A stretch of 64,000 bases of DNA from Wolfiporia cocos (lineage: Eukaryota; Basidiomycota; Agaricomycetes; Polyporales; Phaeolaceae). Numbering within the stretch: position 1 is the stretch's first letter; each line of letters begins with the position of its first letter. Position numbers and translations under genes: made by a program. This document shows, piece after piece, positions 33,856 to 44,156 of the stretch. The stretch lies in contig JACCLO010000002.1 in assembly GCA_029448655.1 (NCBI GenBank), positions 1,302,001-1,366,000 on the forward strand, in the 5' to 3' direction. Below the pieces are notes generated by a model. It did not search any database and was not told where the DNA came from. It worked only from the letters and a program-made list of their open reading frames with translations.

Positions 33856-35807
33856 GCGCTGGGTCCTGCCCTGCCTCGTCGTGCGCATCTGGACGCGCGA
33901 GCAAAAAAGCAGTAACGGACTTCGTAACGTGTATCAGATGACCGTCATGAGATTGGAAGAGTCCTGCCAGGTTTGCAGGGTGTTACGACTACAATGGACA
34001 ATCTTCACGCATACACCACATCTGCATTTTTAACGCATCTTTATTCTTTTTATTACCGGCATCCTCTCATCCGCGCATTCCACCATTGTTCCCCTTCCCG
34101 CAATTGCCACGATTTTCATGACCGACGACTTTCTCTTTTGGGTGGCGTTCACTACGGGACCTGCTAGGTCGGCCTCTGCGTCCGTGACGCACGCCAGCTC
34201 AAGCCGGCTTCCCGGATGTTCGCGGCCGTGCCGCACCAGAGATCGACTCTTGGACCCCCTCGAAGATAGCGTCTACGGCCCGGCTCGACGCGGAGGCGCG
34301 ACACGACGCTGACGCAAGACCGTGGCGGAGAGCTTGAGGTGCACCGGCCGTGTCCCCCGTGGACGCGCAGTGCCTCGCCTCCCCACGCGCGCATTCTTGC
34401 TCTCGCACCGTCGCCTGTCCCCTACCGCTCGCCCGCCTAGTCACGCTCTGCGCATGCCGGCAATCGGCGACGACCACTTGGCTGTGGTTCCGTGCCCTGC
34501 CCGCTGCGCGCCAATACACCGGCTCGAGGACTACCGCCCGCTCGACTCGACATCTCGCCGCCCTTGAACGATCATTGACCTCGGTCCCTCACCGTACGTG
34601 AGCTCAGCCACCCGTGCCATACGCCGATCCCGTCTGTTGGCCGCCTATGGCGCATGATTACCGCCATCGTCGCCGCTGACGCCTCCGTACCCGACGCTCT
34701 CTCCCGGCTATGGTGTATCGACAAGCATGCCGCCGCGCTTGATCTCGCGCACGGCACCAGATTCGTTGCACACACCACATCCGACAGCACGCCAGCCGAG
34801 CCAGCCTGGGAAGACAGGCAATGGTGGTGCCTGCTGACAAGCTGCTGTAGTTTGGGTCTTTATCCCGCTGACTCCTCCGCCGCTCACCCGCCCGCCGCCG
34901 CTGCCGGCTCCCGCCCCGCATCCCCACGCGCGCATGCTAGTTCATGCCCTGGTGAGATCGGTGGCGGCGAGACGCAGCGTGCGCCGTGGTGGCCACGCGC
35001 CCGAGTCGTAGTCGCTGGATTGGCCGTCCGCCGCGCTGCTCGGCCCGCTTGCGGGCCTCGAGCAGTGCGCGCACGGCTTTGTGACCAGAACTATAGCAGC
35101 CTCGTCAACACGCCCACCCTGCCCTGGAATGTCCCCCGTGCCCGCGCTCCTGTACTGCAGTTAGTCATAGTACTACTCGCCTTTCGCTGTCGTCGCATGT
35201 ACCGTCATGCAGCTCGAGTCGACTTGTCAGTCGTCCCTCGGTCTCACTCTCCCTCCGCCCGCCTCCTGTCGCTATACCTATCTCGTCCGTCATCGGGGTT
35301 GCGTTGGGTGTATATCTGACATATCCTGGTATTTACGAGTTATTTGTAGTACTTGCGGCAATATACGCGATTCTCGTGTTTTTAATGTTTGGAAGCTGAA
35401 GTGTGTTCTCGGCATCGACGATTGCAAGGTGGCGAACACAATAAGTAGTGTAGTCGATTAAAAGAGGTATACAACGGTGCAAAAGAGGTAAACAAGCGGT
35501 TGTGAGCGTGCGGTGATGCAGATGACAATGCTTAGTAATCAAAGTGCAAGCGTCCGTAAATGTGAAGTGTCATCCCTGACCGTGCATCTGGTGGGATATT
35601 GTCGATCCAAGCGGCCGCCTAACGCAGCCGACGAAGTATGGAGTCCCTTATGTCAGTCGCCCAGGATAAAGCAGTGGCAGCCGATATCTAGGTATCCGGA
35701 ACAACATTCACTTTTATGCACAGATGAAGTGCAGGTACAGCTTGCCCGTCTCCTGCTATATCCGCATAACGTAGGCCGTGTAGGCATCGCTTTCCTTCAT
35801 ACACCCG
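33856..35807. other. GC-rich interval with no supported gene
   Basis: The part from about 34160 to 35300 is GC-rich and gives long frames on both strands (for instance plus 34654-35319, 221 codons), but all show Arg/Ala/Pro-rich random composition and no splice-linked continuation. From 35320 the composition falls back to normal. Confidence 0.45.
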
Positions 35808-36991
35808 CTAGAGGGCTTCAAGTCGCACAGTGATTTGAACACCATCGCGCGCAGCGAGCTTAGGGAGTCGTCTCGTGACCTGATCTGTGTATCGCTTGCG
35901 ATCCGTGGACACTTCATCGAAGCGGAATATGAATGACACCTCTTTGAGGCGTGGCATTTGGTCGCCCGACAATACATCGTCCAAAGAGTTATTCAAGATG
36001 CTCAGCTCAGTAGACGACTCTAGATCGATGTGCGCTTTGGAGAGCTGAAACGTGACATTGTTGAGGGATTTAGACTTTATTGGGGAGAGGATATCAGCTG
36101 GTCCTGGTGCTCCGTCGGAAAGAGGGAGCAGGACGCGGATTTCGAGTGTGATTAAAGCTTCGAAGCGACCAAGGAGACCATTTAAGCGAGAACGCCAATG
36201 ATTCCGGGTTGTAGGTAATGGAGGACCAGGACCTGAGAGGAGACGTGGCCCCAGATCTTCATGACACAAATCTGTGCAATCTAGCTTGAGATGCTGAAGA
36301 GCCGGATTCATGATTTGAAACAAATGCGAGAGAACTTCTGCTGTCAGCTCCCCAACCTGTGAAGCCGTCGATCAGAGGCTCCGGAGTCATGTAAAATATT
36401 TCCACTTACGGAGAGCGATACAAGTTTCAAATTGGCCTTCGGATAGCCGGCGAAGAAAGGACTGTTATTTTCCCACCGGATATCGTAGCACTCCAATTCA
36501 GATAGACGGGGCAAAGCCAGTATAAAGCGGCAGAAGTCGTTGCTGGAACGGAATCGTAACGCATTCAGGATAAGATGGCAGACGCTGAACTCCCCCAGCG
36601 CCACGAAGAATTTAGGCGTCATGAAGATGGGAGTCCGCTCCTGCAGGGCTGAATGCACAGCGATACTTTGGAGGTTGGGCAATCTCCTAGCTAGCACGAA
36701 TGGGAAATTGAGGATTCTCTGCAGAGTGCCTTTATCCCAAGTCCGCCGCCACACTATATTGAGTTCCCTGACAAGTTCTGCATTTTCGGGATGCGCTTTG
36801 AGAGCCACGTGGAACAGGTGTAATTGTCTGTCTTTGCCGAATGTGACTACCCGCCAGAGATTGCGCTGGCTACGCGGTAGCCAAGAACGGCGCACCAATG
36901 CACAAGCCAAGAGACTTTGTGTGGGCAGATTGGTAAATCCCACGCAGTCGATGATAAGCTCGAAAAGTTCAAGAGGAATATTCGCCGCCAT
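35808..36991 (-). CDS. F-box protein
   Basis: The start ATG 36991 gives MAANIPLELFELIIDCVGFT, an F-box-like N-terminus (IPxELxxxII), followed by LLACALVRRSWLPRSQRNLW. Exon 1 runs about 590 nt to LKLVSLSVS and is joined over an intron (donor GTAAGT, ending ...TTCACAG near 36359) to VGELTAEVLSHLFQIMNPAL. The rest has leucine-rich-like segments (LQHLKLDCTDL, FEALITLEIRVLLPL, MPRLKEVSFIFRF) and ends QITVRLEAL at 35808. This is the standard layout of basidiomycete F-box proteins, presumed substrate receptors for SCF ubiquitin ligases; the target is unknown. It is the last host gene before the repeat-rich part. Confidence 0.78.
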
Positions 36992-37835
36992 CTCTGGATC
37001 AGGGAGTAGGACTGTGCTATTTCCAGGTAGACGTCAGGGTCTCTGGTATGAACAGGAGCACTGCGTTAATCGTCACCCAAACAGTCACAGACGGCGGAAC
37101 TTACGGCAACCCGCCATACACTATAATGATCTGTGATCCAAGCTATGACACCGGTCCCTATTACGCACCGCACGGATATGCCAGCATTCGCGTAGATACT
37201 GATTGAAGAACAAAGAGGCCCGTGGGCGTCTAGTTAGCCGCGCTGTATACCTTTCAAACACCGCCGTCCTCATCTCGCACTTGTATCTGCTCCGTGATGG
37301 TAGTTCTTCCAGAAAGTATGGGTAACCTTCTATAGTCTGGCACTCCTAAGTATGAGTGCTCCGGACTCAAGCTCAAGTTTGATGTCAGTGGAGCTGACAT
37401 TGCTGCCGGTTGCGTTCTTGTCGTATTAGTGTAATCAAGAGAACTGATCCTTCAAGATTGATGGATACAAGCTCGCTTCCAGGCGCGAGGCGTATTGTTT
37501 CTACTAGGTGCGATTTTGTGTGGTCGCCTCCCGCACAATGTCAGCCGGTTCACAGTAATCAAGAATTCCGTACTGTCTGCGCACAGAGAAATAGTTCGTG
37601 TTCTACTTGATTCCACAGCATGCTCATTCCCGACATACTAGTCAACCATTTCCTCGAAATACTGAGCTCCCACCATCTTTGACACAAACCCCCGACTCTG
37701 TGCCCGTCGCTTATACCAGTACCGCAGCGTCCGAAGGCGAATACGCATCTCATTGGCTGCACGGGCTCAATGTTCAATAATGTCAGTATTATGTGCGCTT
37801 CTAGCTTCAAGAATGAACTCACCAAATCAGAGTAG
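36992..37835. other. Intergenic, no gene seen
   Basis: About 840 bp upstream of the F-box gene. No exon could be supported. Composition begins to shift towards AT. Confidence 0.35.
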
Positions 37836-38150
37836 GCTCATTGCACGTGCGACATGTAGATCTTTGAACGGTGATACTGCTGGCAGTCGTTAAGTATGAC
37901 CTCCAGGTCCCACCGTATTTGCCGCAGTATCCCTCGTGGAACGCTTCCAGGAGCGCCTCGGTCTTGAACAATTGGTGGTTACCGCCTGCTGCAGCTCTCA
38001 CATCCTTAAGGAGCACATACCGGTCCGAGACTTCACTGATGATATCCCTCGAACGAGCGAATCGAACAATGAGCTCAGAACAGTAGCTCCTGAGAAGATG
38101 TGACGTCGCCATATATCGAACATCCCGACCTTGCGCAGGCGAAGTTAGCG
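37836..38150 (-). pseudogene. Possible gene fragment of unknown family
   Basis: On the minus strand a segment reads APGSVPRGILRQIRWDLEVI then LNDCQQYHRSKIYMSHVQ before a TGA, and an adjacent frame upstream reads HLLRSYCSELIVRFARSRDI. The amino-acid patterns look protein-like and a GTATGT donor lies between them, but I could not assemble a consistent spliced frame or recognise the family. It may be a decayed gene or an exon pair of a small real gene. Confidence 0.22.
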
Positions 38151-40739
38151 ACAAGGTGCGCACGCATTGGGCCTTAGAGACACAATCGGCCGATTCTTGT
38201 GCTGTAAAATTCCATAGGGCATCAGGTCTCTCCCTACGTTTATCTCTGATGGATCCTACCGTCTATCGCTTTCGAACGGTCCGCATAGGAGCTATTAAAA
38301 CTCGCCAGGCTGACCAGCGCTCGAACGCTTTCTACGAGGTTGAGCACATTGTCTGACGGCATCTATCATATGTTTGGCCGATAGGCGGTAAGGCGTCGAA
38401 GGTAATAATCACAGTACGCATGCTCACGATAGATGGATTAGACTCGATCCGTACAATTGAATGGCGTGGATAAGAGATCATTGTGTCATGACACGTAATG
38501 TCCTATAATTCCAGGCTGGCCAGTCGAACAAGTTCTCGGATGACACGAGCAAGATCCCTGCTCGCTTGGAACATGATACGCTTGCGAATCATGCTCGTCG
38601 TACATGAAGCTGTATTGTGGACGCTCAGCATGTGAATAGTTAAGCCGCGCAAGTCTAGAGGAAGGTCCAATAGCAGGAGCCGAATAGCCCCTGCAAAACG
38701 CGGCTTGTCGGTGAGTGGGCCGTGTCTTCGACGTCTGAGCTACCGACCTCGATTCCGAACCACCTCGAGCCGTTCAACCAATTGCAGCGTATGAAGCATA
38801 GCGCACGGGTTCGGGGGGGGGGGATGAGGGCTTTTGCTTCAAGGCCAATGGGGCTGCGTATGGTTGAATACATGTCTGTATTAAAACTGTCTCAGTAGCG
38901 TTCAGCCAGCACATCAGTAGAAAAGGAGAGCATTCAACCAAGTGATCTTCGTCGCACTCAATGCACCCTCCCATATACAATTAATAGACATTTGGACTCG
39001 TATAACATTGAAGTGCTTGAGGGCTGGCGAAAGGATACAGCAGTCATTTGTGGAGCAAAGGACTCAACGCAAGTGCAGAGATCAATAAATAGTAGATACT
39101 CCAGTCTCCAAGCAATTATGGATATCTTGATATCCTCGATCATGCACGGATATACCATTTGACCCAAGTTGGCAACGGGAACCTGTGCGACTAAGTCAGC
39201 GGATATCCTCGCGCTAGCGAGCTGCGGATATCCGCAAGTTGTGAGAAGCACCTTTTCTGACGGAGACCTTGTGTTCAAGACATGAGGCTAGAAGGGAAGC
39301 ACCGCTTTATACAATGTGTCAGAGATGTATTATCGTCGTTATCCACAGAGATCAACACTCGTCGCCGCCAGATGGTCCTTGGATTTGGACCACCTCCAGG
39401 TTTGTAGACGCTCTCACCACGAAAAGAAGGATGGTGCCTCTGTATTGTTCTGCAATTCTCATAGGTACGGATCAAGATATCTTGGTACATAGAATGTGAT
39501 CTGGTCCACGATGCATCCGGTTGAATAGTATCAAGATATCGTTACTCTCCAAGTCGAGTTTGCTTATAAGCACGGGAGGTTGGATGGAGTGCACCGACCG
39601 GTGATCTCAGGTGAGCTCAAAGCTGCGCTAAAGTCTAACGCAATGCACTCCCGGAGTATGTGAGTTGCATATGTGGCATACTGTACTCACAGAACTCATG
39701 TATAATATAATCGGACATAGACGATGGAATGGGGGCAATTGTATCTGTTATTGCCCAACCAAACCACCGCAACAAATGATGCGCACTGTCATTCGACATA
39801 TTTGGAAGATACTTATAGGTAAAAAGAGATCAAGAGAACTCGAAGCGAAATCGTCAGTATAGCTCATTTCATCAACCTGATCAGATCAGACATTGTACTC
39901 ACTCTTGCGAGAGACAGGTCCAAGCAAGATAATCATACAGATCCGCGACCCGATTGTGAACAGAATCAGGATGCATTGTCTGCAGCCGGTGAACCTTTGA
40001 AGAAAATACAATCGTCAGTATATCCCTGCTGGATTGATGGAGAAAGCAGGATGTCGGCTCACTACCGCACAAAGCAAAAGCAAGCAATTTAGTATCACAG
40101 AGCTCGAGAAATACCTTGGTAAATCACTTGGGACCAGAGCACTGAGGTGGGAAGTGACCCAGCAGCGAGGCACCGCTGACTGGGTAGCCGTTGCCTACAG
40201 TGAGTAAGCCGCAGGATTGTTCACATCCACTTCACGAACAAGCCCTTGAGTTCACGAATGCAAGTACGGGCAAGGAGAGGGCGTGTCCAAGCAGATTGCA
40301 AAAGATATAGCGGCCGCTGAGGCACTCAGAACACTCGAGATGGATCTGCACGAGAAGGTCGAGGTATTAGCACAAGAAAAAGAGAGGAAAATACAAACAG
40401 CGAGAAGGAGACATACATATGATATTGGGTATTGAATAGCGTTCTCAGTTGTAATTATGGCTGATGCAAGTGCCCATAGGAGTAGTACCTTGCCTTGTGT
40501 GACCTCAAATGTCCTCAGTGCAACTGCGAGCAGGCACAGAAACTTATTCATGCAGTACCGTAAAATCGTACCTAATTAAATACATCAGTACTTATGGAAA
40601 CTTCAGTATTTCATCACAAACCGCGAACAAAACGGCTGTACAAATGTGAAAGAGACCCATGAGCGTCGCGGTCTCCACTTCGGTATCATTATCAAGCGCG
40701 AACCGCGAGGTCTATGGATTTGCCAACTCCTGCTCATCA
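38151..40739. other. Gene-poor transition zone, no supported feature
   Basis: About 2.6 kb with only short frames on both strands and no recognisable protein. There is a 12-base G run at about 38812-38823. This is where gene-dense DNA gives way to repeats. Confidence 0.4.
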
Positions 40740-41311
40740 GCAAAACGCGAACTCTCATATCTAGTCCGCTAACTATTGCAAATAGCAGCTCGGTAGATAT
40801 ACGTAGATACGAGCAGATACTATGTGCGGGGTACTTGCAGGATCAACGAGGACCGAAATATATTTTGTAGGATCAACGAGGACAGAAATACTATTTGCAG
40901 GATCAATGAGGACCGACATGTTATTGGCAGGATCAACGAGGACCGGCATGTTAGTTGCAGGATCAAGAGGACCGAAATAATATTTGCAGGACCAAAGAGG
41001 GTGGATCTATTATTTGCAGGATTAACAAGGACAGGAATATCAATTGCAGGATCAACACGGATGGAGATATCAATAACTGGAACACATCCATGTGCAGATC
41101 CGGAGTGGCATCTGGGCGTGACGCGGCTCTCATCCGATTTAGTAAGTCCCTTACTTGATCGGGCAACACCTTTCATCATACTTCGTAGTCTGTCATATTT
41201 TCAGTCGGCTCTTGAATCTTGTCACTAGTACCATAAAGGCTAGCTCTTGTCACTGTCGATGCGCTCAAACTTCTCTCTCCTCAATCTGTTGCTCTCTCGT
41301 CACTCGACTAC
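40740..41311 (+). repeat. Dispersed repeat R1, copy 1 (unoccupied)
   Basis: This segment shares long similarity with 51890-52313 plus 57403-57508, and its first part with an inverted partial copy at about 61365-61602. It begins near AAAACGCGAACTCTCATATC and includes an internal 30-bp tandem array (40840-41079). At 41217-41221 it has a single TCTTG where copy 2 has a 5.1-kb insertion flanked by two TCTTG, so this copy shows the empty site. No coding capacity beyond the array. Type of parent element unknown. Confidence 0.8.
40840..41079 (+). repeat. 30-bp minisatellite A, about 8 units
   Basis: Units start GGATCAACGAGGACCGAAAT and end in TTTGCA. Eight consecutive units of 29-30 bp are visible, progressively diverged toward the right. 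Because 30 is a multiple of three the array is open in one frame and would give a decapeptide RINEDRNTIC repeat, but no gene surrounds it. The array recurs with six units at 51991 and about five inverted units at 61370. Confidence 0.85.
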
Positions 41312-41624
41312 CTAGGCGCAGTCTGTCACCTGCATGTATTAAAGTTGACGCATCTGCCACTCTCTCCCTGGTCTCTTGTTCTCCTTTGCCTCTCGGCACC
41401 ATGCATTGTGGTCTTTACCTGTGACCCTGCATGCTCGCTGCACACAGAGTACGTCTTTCTTTTCTCCCTCTGCATACCTTACTAAACCCTACTGCCATAA
41501 CCGTAGAGTTTCAGTCAATTATCTTAATCTGCCAACTGCCCTTCGCTTAAGAAATCGCAGTTGCGAGCTAGGTTTGCACGCAGATTAATCTGCTAAGTGC
41601 GGATTAATCTACTGTGACAATAAA

Positions 41625-41712
41625 ATGGTACATCCCGGATTCGAACCAAGGACCGTAGTGCAGATGATAGTAATAGCATCACAGCATAATTAGCCAACTG
41701 AGCCATATTGGC
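41625..41712 (-). other. tRNA-like module, left arm of T1
   Basis: On the minus strand the module has perfect Pol III promoter boxes A (TGGCTCAGTTGG) and B (GGTTCGAATCC) and a pairable T-arm (CTTGG/CCGGG), but the 5' and 3' ends do not form an acceptor stem. It faces the left end of the element. Confidence 0.6.
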
Positions 41713-42001
41713 AACAGTTACCCTGGACCAATCAAAGAATATATAACGCAGATTTTACACACAATTTTCGCAAATCATCAAGGCAACTAACTGCTCCAAC
41801 AAGCATACAGAAATCAATGATAGTGGTAGCTTGATTTACCATGCTTGACCTGGAGCAACTCACCATGGGAAAGCTGAATACACTGGAATCACAGGTCTTT
41901 AGAGGCAGATTCATTTGTATTTGTGTTATGGATGATGTTAAACTGCGAAAATGAAGTTTACAAAATACTCTATATATTGCTTAAAATGGGGCAGACACTA
42001 G

Positions 42002-42093
42002 TTCCACTGTAGCTCAGTTGGCTAACATATGCTGCGATGCTCTCATTCTCATCTGCGCTAAGGTTCTTGGTTCAACCCCGGGATGTACCATTC
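42002..42093 (+). other. tRNA-like module, right arm of T1
   Basis: Box A TAGCTCAGTTGG and box B GGTTCAACCCC are present with the same spacing as in the left arm. It faces the right end, so the two modules diverge outward. Confidence 0.6.
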
Positions 42094-42215
42094 TATTGTC
42101 ACAGTAGATTAATCTGCCGCACTTAGCAGATTAATCTGCGTGCAAACCTAGCTCGCAACTGCGATTTCTTAAGCGAAGTGCAGTTGGCAGATTAAGATAA
42201 TTGACTGAAGTCCCT

Positions 42216-43497
42216 CCATAACCTTATGGGAATGCTTGCCATGACAGGCGCAAAACGCTGGACAGCACCCGCTGCTCCATTCCCTTGGGTACTCATTGCC
42301 ATCACTCCCGGATATCTGGTGCATTGACTCATACTATCCCCCTCCTTGTGTGCATATATGTGCTTTTCTGCTCAGCAACATCAATTCTTAAATGTGCCAT
42401 AAGCCCCTCATGATCGTCGTAACCAGTCATGACTTCCTTGACAGATGTTGTGCGTACCGCCTACTTATCTCCCCCCTTATGGTCTGATTCCTCCTGCAGT
42501 ACACCCATCTTCGGGCCTCCTCCACCTTTCGTTCGTGGCACATGTTGTGACTGCGCTCATGTGTGTCCTTCCCTTCCTGCTTGTAGTAATTCATGGCTGA
42601 CATGCTGTGTACTGTTACGGTTATTTTGATTTTTTGAACATCGACAGAACTCACCATTGGGCAAATACGATACAGGGACTTGTGGTGCAACCAACTTCCC
42701 TGGCTACTCGTGACTCTACTGGGCGCATCCCCAGTTGTACTAGTCTATAGGGCGCGTTTCATCTTTGGCAGATCCAACCCTGCCACCGTTTCATGTTCAT
42801 TGTTTATCAGTTGATGGATGGCGTTCAACCGCCATCATTCCTATCTATCGTCTTGGATATATCACTACATACTTATCAAACATTTGGGACTATAGCGTAG
42901 ATAGTATCAGTGACATCTGGGATAGACTTGACCCCTGAAACCTAGCGTAGTATATAAACTCATGTACTTACTGTCGAGGCTCTTCAGCTCGACCTTGTTG
43001 TATAAACAAGAAGTCTTATACTCGTTCTCAAACGTAGGAAACTACGCTCAGTATTCCTTGCTCGAGCAACTGAACGACTAAGTCCTCGAAGTGCACACTG
43101 ACTTCTCGGACTTAGGCGAGTCTTATATTCTATCAGACTCGCACCTGAACATATTATATCCTCTAACGCGCATTGGATATTAACCGATCTCCTAAGGACT
43201 TCACTTAGGACCCAAAGGCATCTAACGAGTATTTGCCTTGCATACGGCGATGTGCCTACGTGCAAAAGAAAGATCTATATTCGCAATTCGAATATACGAA
43301 CGGGTATTCGACCCGTAACATGTACGGTGATAGTGAACGCTGCACATAGGACATGCTCGCGGTAGTGGTAGCACATGGCATCCACACCATGCCCGTGGCG
43401 TATGTTCATGTTGATACTAAGAGGTTGCCGCCGTGCGTGCTGCGGGCAGGAGCGGAGGTCAGGGACTACTGCTCTGTGGTGGATCTTTTGTTGTCCC
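42216..43497. repeat. Degenerate repeat DNA left of the copia element
   Basis: No gene seen. The part at about 42970-43030 is similar in inverse orientation to about 60930-60995 (TCAGCTCGACCTTGTTG and TTATACTCGTTCTCAAA shared), an LTR-like fragment. From about 43320 to 43497 the sequence is the left half of repeat R2, which the copia element interrupts; the matching unbroken copy is at about 61640-61965. Confidence 0.5.
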
Positions 43498-43855
43498 TAT
43501 TAATAAGGTGATTCTGAGCAGACTGATGGGCTGTAAGAGAGAGTAATATATTGTCTTCAGCGCAACCGTAAGGGAGCGAACTCGTATATGTACCTGTAAG
43601 AGAGAGTAATATATCTACGGTACATTAGTGGTTGTATGGTACGAATGTTGACAGGGGGAACTCACTGTCTTCAGCGCGACCGTAAGGGAGCGAACTGAAG
43701 CCAGCATACACCACCAGAGCGAGTACTAGATCAGACGGAAAACTGGAACTGTAAAGTAACCAAACAGGGAACAAACAAGATCGGTGATCGTGCCATCAGC
43801 GCATCACTGTGTGTGCGTAAGCGCCCCATTCTGTGGCAGAGCTTGTGTGTCAACA
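43498..43855 (-). repeat. Copia 3' LTR
   Basis: 358 bp. Compared by eye with the 5' LTR there are eight differences, all transitions, and no indels. This is about 2 percent divergence, so the insertion is fairly young compared with the surrounding repeats. Confidence 0.92.
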
Positions 43856-44156
43856 CTCCCCCTCAAGCCTGATGCAGGTTGAGGAGGGTGACTAGCTTTT
43901 CAACCCTCTTTCACGTGAGTGCCTTCGTAAGAATGTCAGCGACCATGTCGTGGGTAGGGAGATAAGTGAGGATGGCGGTGCATGAATCTTTCATGGATTG
44001 AATGAACCAATATCAGATATCAATGTGCTTGGTCCGCACATTCAGCAATCTGGATTCGATGATGGCGATTGCACTCTGGTTGTCGCAGTATAGCGTTGTG
44101 GCATCCTTGAGGGGTTGAGTGAGTTCACCAAGAAGATACCATAACCACAAGAGCTC

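Larger units (their letters stand above)
41503..42215. mobile_element. Foldback TIR element with two tRNA-like modules (element T1)
   Basis: The element is 713 bp and flanked by an 8-bp direct repeat CCATAACC (41495-41502 and 42216-42223). Its ends are GTAGAGTTTCAGT and, inverted, AGGGACTTCAGT. The two arms are inverted copies of each other over about 200 bp, so the element can fold back around a spacer of about 290 bp. Each arm carries two AGATTAATCT-type palindromes (one left copy begins with G) and a tRNA-like module: left on the minus strand with box A TGGCTCAGTTGG (41694-41705) and box B GGTTCGAATCC (41637-41647), right on the plus strand with box A at 42010-42021 and box B at 42069-42079. 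Acceptor stems do not pair, so these are not functional tRNAs. No transposase is present. Superfamily is unknown; 8-bp duplications suggest hAT or a relative. Confidence 0.8.

Noticed and set aside
34654..35319. 221-codon plus-strand frame in GC-rich DNA
   Set aside because: Other frames of the same stretch are equally open, which is expected from high GC; composition is Arg/Ala-rich without any motif.
38812..38823. Run of G as a possible quadruplex
   Set aside because: A single homopolymer run without the four-tract pattern; more likely a simple repeat.
40840..41228. Plus-strand frame of the RINEDRN decapeptide repeat as a gene
   Set aside because: The frame is open because the 30-bp unit lacks stops; start and end fall in non-coding repeat R1 and other copies give different flanks.
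41625..42093. Functional tRNA genes
   Set aside because: Box A and box B are good but 5' and 3' ends do not pair into acceptor stems, and the pair lies in the inverted arms of a transposon.
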